NCBI GenBank assembly: GCA_013397845.1
Contig: VZTG01002058.1
Span: 62,001 to 126,000 of the forward strand
Direction: 5' to 3'
Source: Melanocharis versteri
Lineage: Eukaryota > Chordata > Aves > Passeriformes > Melanocharitidae
DNA: 64,000 nt
Shown here: in pieces, positions 24,241 through 35,439 of the stretch
Layout of the letters: every line of letters begins with the position of its first letter
How positions within the stretch are numbered: position 1 is the first letter of the stretch
Notes under the pieces: generated by a model
The model's input: the letters and a program-made list of their open reading frames with translations, nothing else
The model's database searches: none
Told to the model about the DNA's origin: nothing
Translations under genes and position numbers: made by a program

Positions 24241-27200
24241 TTTAAATTTATAATTATTTTCCCCTTGGTACAGTAAGCAAAATCTTACTCGAAAAAATGC
24301 ATATAGCTTTCTTCTTGGACTTTCATTAATTAATGTTTTTGTTCAGAAATTGATTGGTTACTGGTCTGAGTGAGTCACCATGGAAATCAAAGGATCAGAC
24401 TACCATTAGGAGTAGTGGAGAACTCTCCTCTTTAACAGTCTGCTGGGAGGGAGCCACTTAGAGCCTTGCCTGAGGGCTCAATGCCCCTGAGCTGTCCTGG
24501 TGGCTGCAAATGGATAGCTTTGCAGCTGTTCCCCACACTTGCACCCCACTGTGGCTCAGTCCCAGGTGAAGACGCACTCACACACCACTCGCAATGACTG
24601 CTTGGAACTCCACTCTCTAGCCATTTCAAAAATGCTGTTGCACTCTACATTCACCATAAACTAGGTAACACGGGCAGGTCTCAAAGTACACCCCTTGTCA
24701 CAGTGTACAGGTACACAAACTGTTAATGGGAGTTGTCTTCTCCAGTTAAAGTACTGACAATTTATTGCATAGTCAGATATGAGTTTGTTCCTTTGAGAGC
24801 AACTGAGCATTATGAGACAAGCTCTGAAAGCACCACTTAAGAAACCTTCAATAAAGACGAAAGCACAGTGCTTTCTATGCATAACTCTAAAGGCACTGGA
24901 TCCTAAGTCAAGTTCAATAAATACAGCTAACAAAAAATAAACATCTAAATTTAAGCTAACATACACAAGTTTACGTGAAGCATGTAAAATAACTGCACAG
25001 GAAATAATAAAAATAAAATAATAAAATAATAGAATGAATGAAGCATCAATTACAGCTTTGTTCATAAATATAGCTATATAGCATTACTAGTTCTACATAC
25101 ATACTTAAAAGTTGTACTTATAGCACATGAAGTTCAATCTAATGTTAATGCAGTTGATGCGCTGTATCCTGAAACATCTGTCAGGGCAAAAATATTAAAA
25201 GCTGAATAGTATGATACCCAGCTGCTAAGGATTAGTCCTGCAAAACAAACCTTTCTGTTTATGGGTCACTACGTTTTATCTTCTGCTTTGATCTTTTTCT
25301 AACGAAAAACTCTCCCCCCAAATTTTTACTTCTCTCTACTATTTTTCTTATTACAACAATAACAACAACAACACAAAAGTATACAAAATGGGTGTTTCCT
25401 ATAGTTTTTACTATAGATACTTGCAGCATTCATTCTTTTCCTTTATTTTTTAAAGTCCTATATAACTATATGCAAATAGCCTTTAGTATCAATCCATCCC
25501 CTGAATTTAAAATTATTGTAGAAAGAATGCTTGGTAATAACAAGTTATTATTGTGTGCAATAATTATAAAAGAGTATATTTATGCTGAGAAAAATAGAAG
25601 AGACTGTGAAACACTCTACTTGTATACCAGGAGATTGTTCCGACCCTTGCAAAAATACATTTGTCCATTTAATTATGCGTCCTTGTACTAAATCAATTCA
25701 TTAGCCATTTAATACTCCACCTCGGTGTCACTGAAATGAGATTTTGGCTTGTATTCTTCCACAGAAATAAAAGAGAACTGGCTTCCACTTAGGGCAAAGA
25801 AGCACTTGGTTCCTTTGTTCCTGGGAGAAACCACTCCTTAAATAGCTTCCAAACTGCTAGGTTTAATCTGCAAAAAGGATGTCAGAACTCCTCATTGAAT
25901 CTCAATTTAATCCAAAAATTCTTAAACTGTCTATCCCCACTAGCAACAGTCCTCTTGAGTTATTTCTGTCCTTACTCCAATTGTCTTATCTTTCCCTACA
26001 TGAATATGTAGACTACAAAAAGACCCTTTGGTCTCATTTAGGAACTAGAAAATTTTCTAAACCCCTTCCAAACACGTAGGTATTCCCCAGCTCTTGCCCC
26101 TTTAGCTGAGCAACAGCAAAGAAAACAATTCGGTCACATCCAGAGATAAAGAGGTTTTACAGCACAGACCTTCCAACTGCTGCAGATTTAAAATGTAAAG
26201 ACAAATACGAGTGTCACCATAACATATTTATTTGTTACTGAGAGTTTGAAATTTAAAGTCTAAAATATATTAGGTCAGTTCAAGAAGTTTCAATTCATAT
26301 TTGAATGAAGTTAACTGAATTTTTTAACAAAAAAAACCCAACCCTGAAGTTGTCTCTGTATTGTTTTTAGTTGCCCGACAAGAATAATAATTTCCAATTG
26401 AAGGAATTTGTTCAATTTAGTAATCAGATTTCTTCTCCTTTAGCCATGTTAGGGTAGCTATCTACAAAGTCATTGCTGAAATCAGATCTTGCTGGTCTGA
26501 TTGGTGCAGACTTGCAAGAACACAACAGACCAGAAATAGGAACTTAAATCTGTGAATCATACAGGAGCTGTACAAAGAAGCTCAAACTAGACCATATGGC
26601 AGTAACAGCAACTTCAGATTAAATACATCCAAACCAAAGTACACATCCAAACATGACCTGAGGATTAGTTTCCTTTTAACACCAATAATACCAACTTTTT
26701 AAAAGTACTTCCACGGGAAGAGTTATAATGAATGACATCACAGCAGAAGGCTCATGTTTAAATAGAAGAACATAAGTGGCACAATCATGTCTGAAAGCTG
26801 ACCCAACTGTTGTTCAATTACATTTATGGCCACAGAAATTACAAGTTCTTCTTCACTTATCAAGAAGAGCTGTCAATTTTCAAAAGGCCTCTCTAAATCC
26901 TCTAATAAAATATTTGTATTAATTATTGTTTTTACAACAGAGATATTTGTATTACAGCAGCACTTAGAAAACATATTTATAGACCAACACTTGTGTTTGG
27001 ACCTGTTCAAACACAAAACAAAAACATGAATTTAGTATTGAAGAGTTTGAAAACACCTAAAACCAGTGCATTTTGTCAAAATGTCCACAGAATAATCTAT
27101 TATTTCTTGGTATCTGCATGGAAATATATCTGTACAAAAAAGTTTGAGAGTAATACCTTCATAACCTCACTCATGTACTAATCTATTGTTATTGTATTCT

Positions 27201-29735
27201 ATATTCAATTTATGGTGTAAATATCTCTGTTAGAAAAGGTCGGATCATTGACCATCAAAATTTGTGCATCATTTACTCCAACTTTGGTTCTAGAAAGTGG
27301 TATAAAATCTGAAATAGAGGCAAATTGTCAGAGAAACAGCAAAAAACTTGTTGCTTATCTAAAATATAGCTCAATGTCTAAGCTGGAAAACTTAAAATTA
27401 TTTTTTAGGGAAAAAACCCAAAATTTTGAATACTGTAAGAGATGCCTTTCATTTGTGACATTGGAATATACATCTAGAGCCAGAATGGGAAATCATAGTG
27501 GCTTTCAGCAACAGGAGATGAAGCTGACCAACCTTTTTTTCCCCTTAAAACGTTTGATTCTGAATTTTGTTTGAATTGTGGCTAGGGGTCCACCCAAAAC
27601 AAACCTCCACTTTGCTTGGCCCCCAAAATTACCATGAATTTCATTGTCTACACAGATGCAGATGCTGATCTAATTTGTAGCAGCTGCAGAATACTTAATT
27701 AAGCCTTTTCTGGCCATCTATGGCTGTCTGCTTCTCTATCACATCATCACTCAGTGCAAGACAGACAAAAGCTTGAGTGTCATACAATTAGCAAGGGGGT
27801 GCAATCACATTTTTTGGTTTGGGTTGTGTATTTTTTGTCAAAACATCTGAAAATACCACAATACCTTAGCCAGGCAATTTCATTTCTGGAAAAGAGAAGG
27901 AAGGCGCAGCCTAAAAAAATCCTTTCTTAGTTCCCTCCCAGCTTTTCCCAAAATGAAAGTGAATCACAGAGAGATTCTCCTTATTCAATGGCAGGCAATC
28001 ACATGCACAAGTAAATGTGGTAGAAGGAATAAAAAGGGTGCTCCCTACTTAAATGCTAATTCTGAAACAATTTCTGGGAGCCTTTTTTTTCAGAGATAAG
28101 TAGAAGGAACTGCCCTACCAGGAACTTCTTTAGAAATACCCAGCTAATGGTGCAGATGGTTAAGACTTCTAAAGCTGCATAAATTAACAATGAAATACAA
28201 AGTTATCCTCCTCTACATCAATTCTAGGAGATGTGAGACATAGCTCTTTTATATTAGCCATTGAGTTGAATAGTAAAGATACTGTATTTCTTGGGTGAAG
28301 GCTGTTTAATAATCTAGGTAGGCTTTAATCACAGATGTATTAAACCATACAATAAATTACAATTCCACCAAATGCTTTGCTTTTGAAAAAAAAAATTCTG
28401 GTGCTTCTGCATATGAAGATGCAGAATTATCAGACTGATGAACTGCAGTTCATGAAAATGACAATATTTCCAAAATTATTCTTCAAATACATTCCCATAC
28501 TTAAACCCTATTAAGATGGGGAATTTATTCCAAATTTCCACTCTAAGCTCATATTTGATCTATTTTTGTATTTTTGCATGGAAAAAAAAAACATTTAGCT
28601 TGAAATTTTACCTAATTAACTTTATGTCAGAAGAGGTTGGGGAAGGGGTGTAGAATTGAAACTAGTTACTGAGCTTTTGAGTTTGTTTGAGGCTAAACTT
28701 TTGCCTGCCAATTTCTTACTAGCACAGAAAAACTTCAAAATCCTTGACGCGTTTCTTTCAGGCAAGTCTAGACTCACATTTTGGAGTCCTTAAATATCAA
28801 CAAGGGGCAGGTTAGTAGCTTCAATTCTTTCTCTATTTACACCTAATTAAGACCATGGTCTACAAGACTTATACCCCTAAAATGCATATGTGTATATAAA
28901 AACTCTATACATTACGTGAAACATTGTCATACCATGATAAGTACATTTGAATGATTTACAGAGACACAGTACAGGAGTTAGAGTATACTCAAAGATTAAT
29001 TTGGAGGCAAAAGTGGGATCTGGGTGGCCAGTGACATAGGGCTGATCTTCCATTTTAGTATCGCATCTCAGCCTGTCAGAGTACACTGGATTTCAACAGA
29101 CTTCAGGGGACTTTGGACACACCATATAAGTTCCACATTATCCATGTTCCACATCAAGCAGGAGATTCAGGATTTCTGTAGCTGTTAACTTCCCTCAGAT
29201 GCCATTTCAGTCTCACTTTGAAGAAAAATTGAAAGATACATACCTTAAGCATTATTTATTTCTAAAATGCATGTGTGGCAAGAGTGGTTATCACCAGACC
29301 CAGATTTAATTCTAATATTAGTCTGTGTTGCCATTCACAAAGTGATAAATACTATTTTTTCACTCTTTAGGATAAATTTTGTAATGTCTAACTTTTGAAA
29401 GAAAATTTATTTGTCTATGAAGAAGTTATATCTCGTCTGAAAACAGTTTTTAAAAAATTACAATTAAAAAAAGACTTGGATAAAAATAACCTTTGAGCAG
29501 CTGTTTATGAGATATTTAAAGGACAATAGCAACTTGCAAACTACAGTTTCAGAAACTGCCTTTAGTAACAACGAAACACTTCAGATTACTAGAACAGGAC
29601 CAATTTAGCAAAACAAACAAACCCCCTTTTGATTGTTGACTTAAAGCATTTGGCAACCTTTTTCCCTCTAAAGTCAATCCCTTCCCTGCAAAGACCCTTG
29701 AAAATATCAGCAGGGGAGCATAAAAATGCCTTTAT
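24241..29735. other. AT-rich non-coding sequence
   Basis: No coding region supported. A patch at 24.42-24.66 kb is clearly less AT-rich than its flanks but matches no family I recognise. A 134-codon minus-strand frame at 24.66-25.07 kb is leucine/isoleucine-rich because of base composition and has no recognisable domain. Confidence 0.45.
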
Positions 29736-29813
29736 TAAAAAAAAAAAAAAAAAAATAAAAATAAATATATGTGTATAGAATATATATATATATATGTGTA
29801 TATATATTAAAAA
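29736..29813. repeat. Poly-A run followed by (TA)n microsatellite
   Basis: About twenty A residues, then AAATA units and an interrupted (TA)n/(TG)n array. It sits roughly 100 bp outside CpG island 1. A poly-A followed by a microsatellite may mark an old retrotransposon tail, but no body was recognised on either side. Confidence 0.82.
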
Positions 29814-29934
29814 GGCAGAGTGGGGGGAGAGGAGGATTGGGAAATTGAAAAAAACATCTTTCCAAAAGGCTGGAAACGAACAGATAATGCCCAATATTAG
29901 TCGACCTCCAAGCCTTCCATCTAACCTCACTCCA

Positions 29935-30665
29935 CGGCTTCAACGCTGGCCTGCTGGACACCGATATGTCCCCGTCCCAGGACTGCCACGTGCTGCTGGT
30001 GCTTCCCGAGCCTGGCCCTACGTGTTTGCACTCCAGCACCTTCTGAAGCCCCAGGACCGTGCCTTCTACCACTCACCACCCACCCTCCCGCGGCTGGCGG
30101 GCAGCAGCCTCTGCTCCAGCCTGGCCCTGAGCGGGCAGGATCAGCAATCCGGGTCCAGTAGGCACTGCAGGGCTGTGCTTCGGCCTCCCATAGTGGCGAC
30201 ACCCACTTGTTCCAAAGGTCGGAGCCGTGGGCAAAGGCTCTGAACAGGTTCCGGAGGGGCCCGATGAGGACCGTTCTGCCGGGGGACGCGGGGCAGGGTT
30301 CTGCTGCCAGCCTCCCCCAGAGCCAGCCTTTGGTCGGGACTCCCCAGCCCTTTGCTATTCCCGGGCTGTCCCATACAGCCGTAGCTGCAGTAGAACGGCC
30401 AGCGCTCTCGCTGCCCGCCCTTGCCGGGACCACCCGCTCTGGCGTCAGTCGGCGCCCGGCCGGCCTTACACCGCCCCCGCACCGCGCCAGCGCCTTCCCG
30501 TCGGAACGGGGACGAGGAGAGGGCGGCGGCCGCAGCACCGGCAGCGCCGGCGCGACCCGGGACCCCCTGGCATTCGCTGCCCCGCCCGGCGCCGCCAGAT
30601 CCGCGGAGCCGGAAGAGATCGGGCCGGGGCCGGTGTCGTACCTAGTCCCGACCGCCGCACCCGGA
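29935..30665. promoter_or_regulatory. CpG island 1, possible promoter
   Basis: An abrupt switch from AT-rich DNA to dense G+C with many CpG dinucleotides, densest at 30.36-30.66 kb. It holds GC-box-like CCGCCCCC sequences and an ETS-type GCCGGAAG at 30608-30615. A TGAGTCA (AP-1 consensus) at 30691-30697 and an ATAAAAATA element lie just outside. A donor-like CTAG|GTACGA reads on the minus strand at about 30,641, but direction is unresolved. Long open frames on both strands (up to 251 codons on the minus strand) are expected where stop codons are depleted. They overlap antiparallel and show no recognisable domain, so I do not call them genes. CpG islands usually mark promoters of widely expressed or developmental genes. 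Confidence 0.7.
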
Positions 30666-31648
30666 GGGACACCCCAGCACATAAAAATAATGAGTCAATA
30701 AATAAATGATGAGAAGCCCGGGATAATGATGTGTTCAGGTGCGAGGGGTTGGGACAAAGGCCAGAAAGGTCGCCCCTCAAGACCAAGTCGTTCCAGTTGA
30801 GACCCCCTCTCCACAACTACGGGTGCAGAGAAAAACGAATATTTGGGGTAAAAAAAGTTCTGCTGGTGATACCTGGTGTTGCCTTCCTCAAAGCAGACCC
30901 AAGGAGATGCGTGTCTGGTGTTGGCATCACACATACCTATTTGATAGAAGGAAAAAATTAATAAGCCGAGTTTACCACTTTATCATTCACCCTGGCCTTT
31001 TAAACAGGCATTTATTAAACAACGAGACAGTTGTGTTTTCCAAAATGCATGTCAAAGCATAAATACTGACTGAAGGATAAGTACAGCCTGCGATCAATAG
31101 TTTTGTAATTTTATTGATAGTGTAGCATCCCTAAGGTAGGATTTAGATGGCGTTCATAAGAGCTTCTGAAAATGTCAAGCTACTTACAAGTAAGATAGGC
31201 CTAAGTGCACATCAGTAAAGATTCATATTCTTTTTACAGAAATTGCTTCATTAATCTCCTAAGATATATCAAAGGTTTGCATTTTAATAATATGCTACTT
31301 TTGTGCTTTTAAACATCCAAGGTGCCGAACAAGAATTGTAAACTGTGAAGTAACTACTATGGGAAAGATTAAGTAAAGCATTGGAGGCGGATGATTTTGA
31401 CAATAAAGAGGGTGTATGTGGTGAGTGTTTATTATTTCTTACATTTAATATTACCAAGTACTGTTTATTATTTTTAGATTTTTGTTCAAAGCAAAACCTA
31501 GAGAGAAAAACTCTACTGTGTTATATACTTACAGGTACACCTGTGACAAAGGATTTCTGTAATCATTGCATGATATGTATAACACCATTTTAATAATGGC
31601 ATGCCATTTTATTTAAAGTTAATGTGTCAGCTGTGTGTACGTTACAGA

Positions 31649-31666
31649 TTTTTTTTTTTTTTTTTT
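31649..31666. repeat. Poly-T run
   Basis: An uninterrupted run of about 18 T residues on the + strand. Confidence 0.95.
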
Positions 31667-31913
31667 GCTATTAAACCGTTTTGCAAAGAGTCATGTACAT
31701 GTCGTCTCACTGCAGTGGTTTACAAAGCAATTAAATTGTGCTCCTGGAATATGTACCCTATTATCTTTGAAATTATCTGAGTTTATATCTTTTTGTTCAT
31801 TATAAAAGCATATGGATTGAGGGAATATTCTGAATGAATGAAGAACAAATACAGTACTGTTGAATAATCTTGTGGGGTAGATTAATCTATAGCCTCGATT
31901 TCTCTCAGGGTGG

Positions 31914-31927
31914 GTTGCTGTGGCAAC
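31914..31927. promoter_or_regulatory. RFX-type X-box
   Basis: GTTGCTGTGGCAAC consists of perfect inverted half-sites GTTGC and GCAAC around a 4-bp centre. It is one base from the classic palindrome GTTGCCATGGCAAC bound by RFX-family factors. It lies in a small CpG-containing, less AT-rich patch about 3 kb upstream of the proposed first exon. The motif match is direct; binding is inference. Confidence 0.5.
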
Positions 31928-34034
31928 CGCCCCAGCTCACTTTAAAATAATTTCATGAAGCTCACTTCAAGAGCTGTACCCAGCGTGGGCCAAGTTTAAA
32001 AGCAGCCAGACATGGGAAGAAGAGTTATACTGTGTTGCTCTTACAAATAGGGAGGTGGTGGAAGAAAGCAAGGTGTAAAGTGGAATGGGTTTGAGCAGAA
32101 CTTTAAACAGAAAATAGAAACCAAGCTAGCCCAGGGTTAAGATGCAAAGGAGGTGGATTGTTTCACAGTAACCTCACTGCTTTTCAGTTTAAACACCACT
32201 AAAGGATGTAAGCTGACAATCTCATTTCTCCTAACGGAAAAATACATTCTGCATTCACAAAAGAACAAAAATGGACTTTGATAATAATCTTCAAAGGAAA
32301 TGTTGCCTTGAGGTAATCACAGTTGTCATGGAAAGAGATACTTGGATACACTCTTTAATAAACCTTTGGAGATCTGATTTTATAATTATTATTTTTGACT
32401 GATGTCTCATAGTCTAAAATACTGCATGCCCCAGGTGGTAGATTGGGGAAAAAAATTGTCAGCAGATCTACACATGGACTGTGGACAGCAGAAAAGCATA
32501 GATTTGAGTCTTGTGACAGTAATCTGGAAAGGGTGCATTTGTGGAGATTCAGTAAAAGTACAGACATCAGAATAAGGTTTTTTACTGTTTGAAATTATTC
32601 CAGATTTTTAAATGAAGTGCAAATAGAGGGAAAAAAAACCCTAAATACTTCAAATTATGCTGCATACATTTATGCCTTATCTAACCCTGAGACAAGTGAC
32701 AAATCCTGACTCCTCCCCTTATATCTGTTTGTCCATCTAGCATCTGAATCCTGTTTTAAAAATCAAGATGTCCTTTACATGGATTTGATGAATTGTGCTC
32801 GTGACAAAAACTTGGCATGGCTTTAAGGTGCTCCAGTATGTGAAGGTCACAACTATAAAAAGATTAGACCACAAGTGCCCACATGGAGGTGTAGCTGATG
32901 TTCTAAACTGCAGTGTACTTTCATTTTCTGAAATTTTTTCCTACTGTAATAATTAATTTCAAAATATGATGGTGTTCTGTCTTGCCAATTGAAGGCTGTG
33001 TTACCACCTAACCAGACACCAGAAAACTTACACATCTTGCACAAAATAAAGCAGATGCTAGTCATTTTCAGTTAGAGCACAGAAGTGCAAAGTCTTAACA
33101 TAATTTTCTATTTTTTCCACTAAGAACATACTAATATTACTGGATAGGTGGGTGCTGCACTGGGAGACCAAAATTGCCTGCAGAAGAGGCATAGCAAGGG
33201 TACAACCTGTGTAACTGTTCTGTATTTCTTTCCTGCTGTCCTTCACAGCAGGCCCAAGGCTGAAAAAGTATTTCTTTCCCAATGTTTTCTGGGCTCTGCT
33301 GCCACCGCTGAGCACCACCATGTGCAATGTGCTTGGCTTGTATCTGGTTGCCTGGTGGCTCTGGGCACATCAGTATCACTGTCATTATTGGTGTGGGGAC
33401 ATTGGTAGCATGTCCCTGCATGAAGAATTGTGCACTCTCACCCAGAGAGATCATGACATGGATGAGACCCACAGCATTCTCTAGGGATTTGCATTGTGAG
33501 CAATTGCAGGGTGTTTGTTAAAACTACCTGAGCTTTGTTTTACTTTGACTGCGCTTTGAGCATCCATGTTTTAAAAAGTACAGTTGAACTGAAAAGGTAT
33601 TTACTCACTGTCAAATACTTTGGAAGTAGGTCAGTGGCCCAATGAGATGTTTCTAGGGGAAAAGACTGTGATACCAAGGACTTGTATTAAAATAACCCAA
33701 ATATATATTTATCACTGTGTTTGAATTCAGTCATTTGGTTTTATCATGTGTGCTGTTCCTATTTCCAGTACCTTAATCTACCATAAAAATAACACTCTGT
33801 GCCTTTACAAACTCCTATGCTCCTCCCAAAGGATCATAAAAGTTGGCTATTTGTATAAAAATTTTAAAAGTATGAGCAACGTCCAGTTTTACTCACAAAT
33901 CACTGCATGAGCTTAATCTGGATTCAAACCCACAGTGCAGTCCTTTCAGTCCAGTTTTAGAAGCAACTGAAGCTATCAAAAAAATGAAGCCCTGTCCACA
34001 CACAGTGTGCTCTCAATGCTGCATCCCTGTGTGT

Positions 34035-34645
34035 AAGTTTGACACGAGACCGTCTCCGGCAGCCGCCTGTGGCCGGGACCTGCTCGAGGAGGCGAGCGGG
34101 CCCGGATCCGGCGGCCGCTCTCCGCGGGGAAAGCACCGCTGTGTCGGCGCTGCGCTGGAGCCGCTCCCCACGTCGCTGGACGCGGAGCCGGATGAGTTGG
34201 GAAAGTTGGGCTGCTCAGCAGGCGCAGGGCTCGGGAGGGGGAGCCCAGCCAAGCGAGGGGCTGGGCAGGAGGTCTGGGAGGGCGGGGGCAAGTGCCAGAG
34301 GACCGCAGCCCTGCTCCGCTCCGGGGGTGGCGCAGGGGTCGGCGCCCTCTGGGCTGGGCCGGCGGCCGTGGGCCGGTTGCCCCCTCTCGGCACCCGCCCC
34401 TCCCCGCCGGAGGTGAAGCCGCTCCGGAGGTGCCGCCTCGAGGGTGCTGGGGCTGCGGCAGGCAGGGACGTTCCGACCGGGCGGGCTCGGTCACTGCCCC
34501 GCAGCCGGGCCCTGACCGGCCTCGCTGACCGGCCGCAGATGCGCTGCCGCGGGCGGTGCGCGCCTCCTAGCTCTGCAACCCTCCTGCCTGCCCTCCGCAC
34601 GCTGCGGTACCTCGCCAGGAGGGGGTAAACACGCCCCGGCTCGCC
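34035..34645. promoter_or_regulatory. CpG island 2, upstream of the proposed first exon
   Basis: A dense G+C and CpG stretch beginning just after 34,030 and ending near 34,645. It carries GGCGGG/CCGCCC-type sequences throughout and a G-run cluster at 34257-34288 that could form a G-quadruplex. Open frames of 214 codons (+) and 233 codons (-) cross it antiparallel, with R/P/G/A-rich translations typical of stop-depleted GC-rich DNA rather than protein. It lies immediately upstream of the block that looks like a gene 5' end. It probably acts as a promoter or poised regulatory island. An alternative first exon inside it is possible, for example using GGGG|GTAAAC at about 34,625, but unproven. 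Confidence 0.72.
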
Positions 34646-34958
34646 GCCCTGTCTTCTCTTTGTATAATAAAGGATGTCATTAGGTTTGCGTGTAGCATAT
34701 GCCATTACCCCCACCGTAAAACTAAAATTAGCAAAATGTCAGGAATGGAAAGATTGATTCACCCAAGATGCAATTATCATTTAAAAAGTGCTTGATTGAG
34801 GTGCTGATGCTCGGTGATTTATTCTGCATACCATATACATAATTAAAGTAGTGTAGTGGAGCAATTTATCAATCTAGTTTAGACTAGAGGGGCAAGGAGG
34901 TGCTGCCGCTGCTGCTGCTGCTCTATGTTTGTTTTATTAAAACGCTTTCGGAATCTGG
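34646..34958 (+). promoter_or_regulatory. AT-rich promoter-proximal block with homeodomain-like sites
   Basis: Between the CpG island and the GC box lies about 300 bp of AT-rich but non-repetitive sequence. It includes a GTATAATAAAGG element, TGATTGAGG, CATAATTAAAGTA (TAATTA homeodomain core) and a short (CTG)n run at about 34905-34921. Its texture is that of a conserved promoter-flanking element of a developmental gene. Conservation cannot be measured from one sequence. Confidence 0.4.
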
Positions 34959-34969
34959 TCCCGCCCCCT
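34959..34969 (+). promoter_or_regulatory. GC box (Sp/KLF-type site)
   Basis: TCCCGCCCCCT matches the reverse orientation of the GGGCGGG Sp1/KLF site. It stands isolated in AT-rich surroundings just upstream of the purine-rich leader, consistent with a TATA-less initiation site a few tens of bases downstream. Confidence 0.55.
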
Positions 34970-35033
34970 TTTTGCAAGAGTGAAACTGATTATTTCTCCA
35001 GCTCGGGAGGAGAGAGTCATTCGTTTGGGATTG

Positions 35034-35105
35034 TGGGAGAGGGAGAGAAATAGGGACACGGAGAAAGAGAAGAAAAGGGAGGAAGAGAGCGAAGCAGAAA
35101 AGGAC
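35034..35105 (+). repeat. Polypurine (GA-rich) tract
   Basis: About 70 bases composed almost wholly of G and A on the + strand, within the proposed leader. GA-rich leader sequence near start sites is common in vertebrate developmental genes and can form triplex DNA. Confidence 0.75.
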
Positions 35106-35297
35106 ACCTCATCCGCCGTGTAGTTTGAATCCCTTTCTCGCCTCCCCCTTCCCCTCCACGATGTTACAAAGGCTGTGAGCTATTCGCCTTTTCCCATTCG
35201 CCTGCTGTCACTTCCTTCCTGGACGATCTCAGGACGAGTCTGGTTACTTTTAATCCGACCAGCAGCTCAGCCAGCCACTTTCTCCTCCTCCACGCTG

Positions 35298-35345
35298 CAC
35301 ACACGCGCACACACGCGCACCACACACACACAGACACACACACAC
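35298..35345 (+). repeat. Interrupted (CA)n microsatellite with CGCG interruptions
   Basis: CACACACGCGCACACACGCG followed by CA and CAGA units. It lies inside the proposed leader, so its length may vary between individuals and alter the 5' UTR. Confidence 0.9.
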
Positions 35346-35412
35346 CCCAAGCATCTTCTGGCTGCTTATTGGATTGACTTTGAAGGCTGTGTGTCTGATT
35401 CAAGGCGGCTGC

Positions 35413-35439
35413 ATGTTGAACCAGGTGGTGAATATTTAA
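35413..35439 (+). other. Short upstream ORF (8 codons)
   Basis: ATG through TAA encodes M-L-N-Q-V-V-N-I within the proposed leader. The base at -3 is a pyrimidine and at +4 a T, a weak start context, so leaky scanning would be expected. Relevant only if this block is transcribed as proposed. Confidence 0.35.

Larger units (their letters stand above)
30666..34034. other. AT-rich interval between the CpG islands
   Basis: No coding gene supported. The interval carries a homogeneous AT-rich block at 30.96-31.33 kb with the look of conserved non-coding DNA, a poly-T run and an RFX-type X-box. Given its place 3-4 kb upstream of the proposed first exon, it is a plausible region for distal regulatory elements. 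That is inference from position and texture only. Confidence 0.4.

Noticed and set aside
24661..25065. 134-codon minus-strand frame, partly hydrophobic
   Set aside because: Hydrophobicity follows from AT-rich codons; no family resemblance, signal peptide or splice context that convinces.
29927..30709. 251-codon minus frame and 160-164-codon plus frames in CpG island 1
   Set aside because: Antiparallel overlapping frames with G/P/R/A-rich translations and no domains; expected where GC-rich DNA lacks stop codons.
31848..31870. TACAGTACTGTTGAATAA, resembling the start of miR-101
   Set aside because: The match ends after about 11 bases and no precursor hairpin with a complementary arm was found.
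33984..34714. 214-codon plus and 233-codon minus frames in CpG island 2
   Set aside because: Same reasoning; they overlap almost completely on opposite strands and show no recognisable family.
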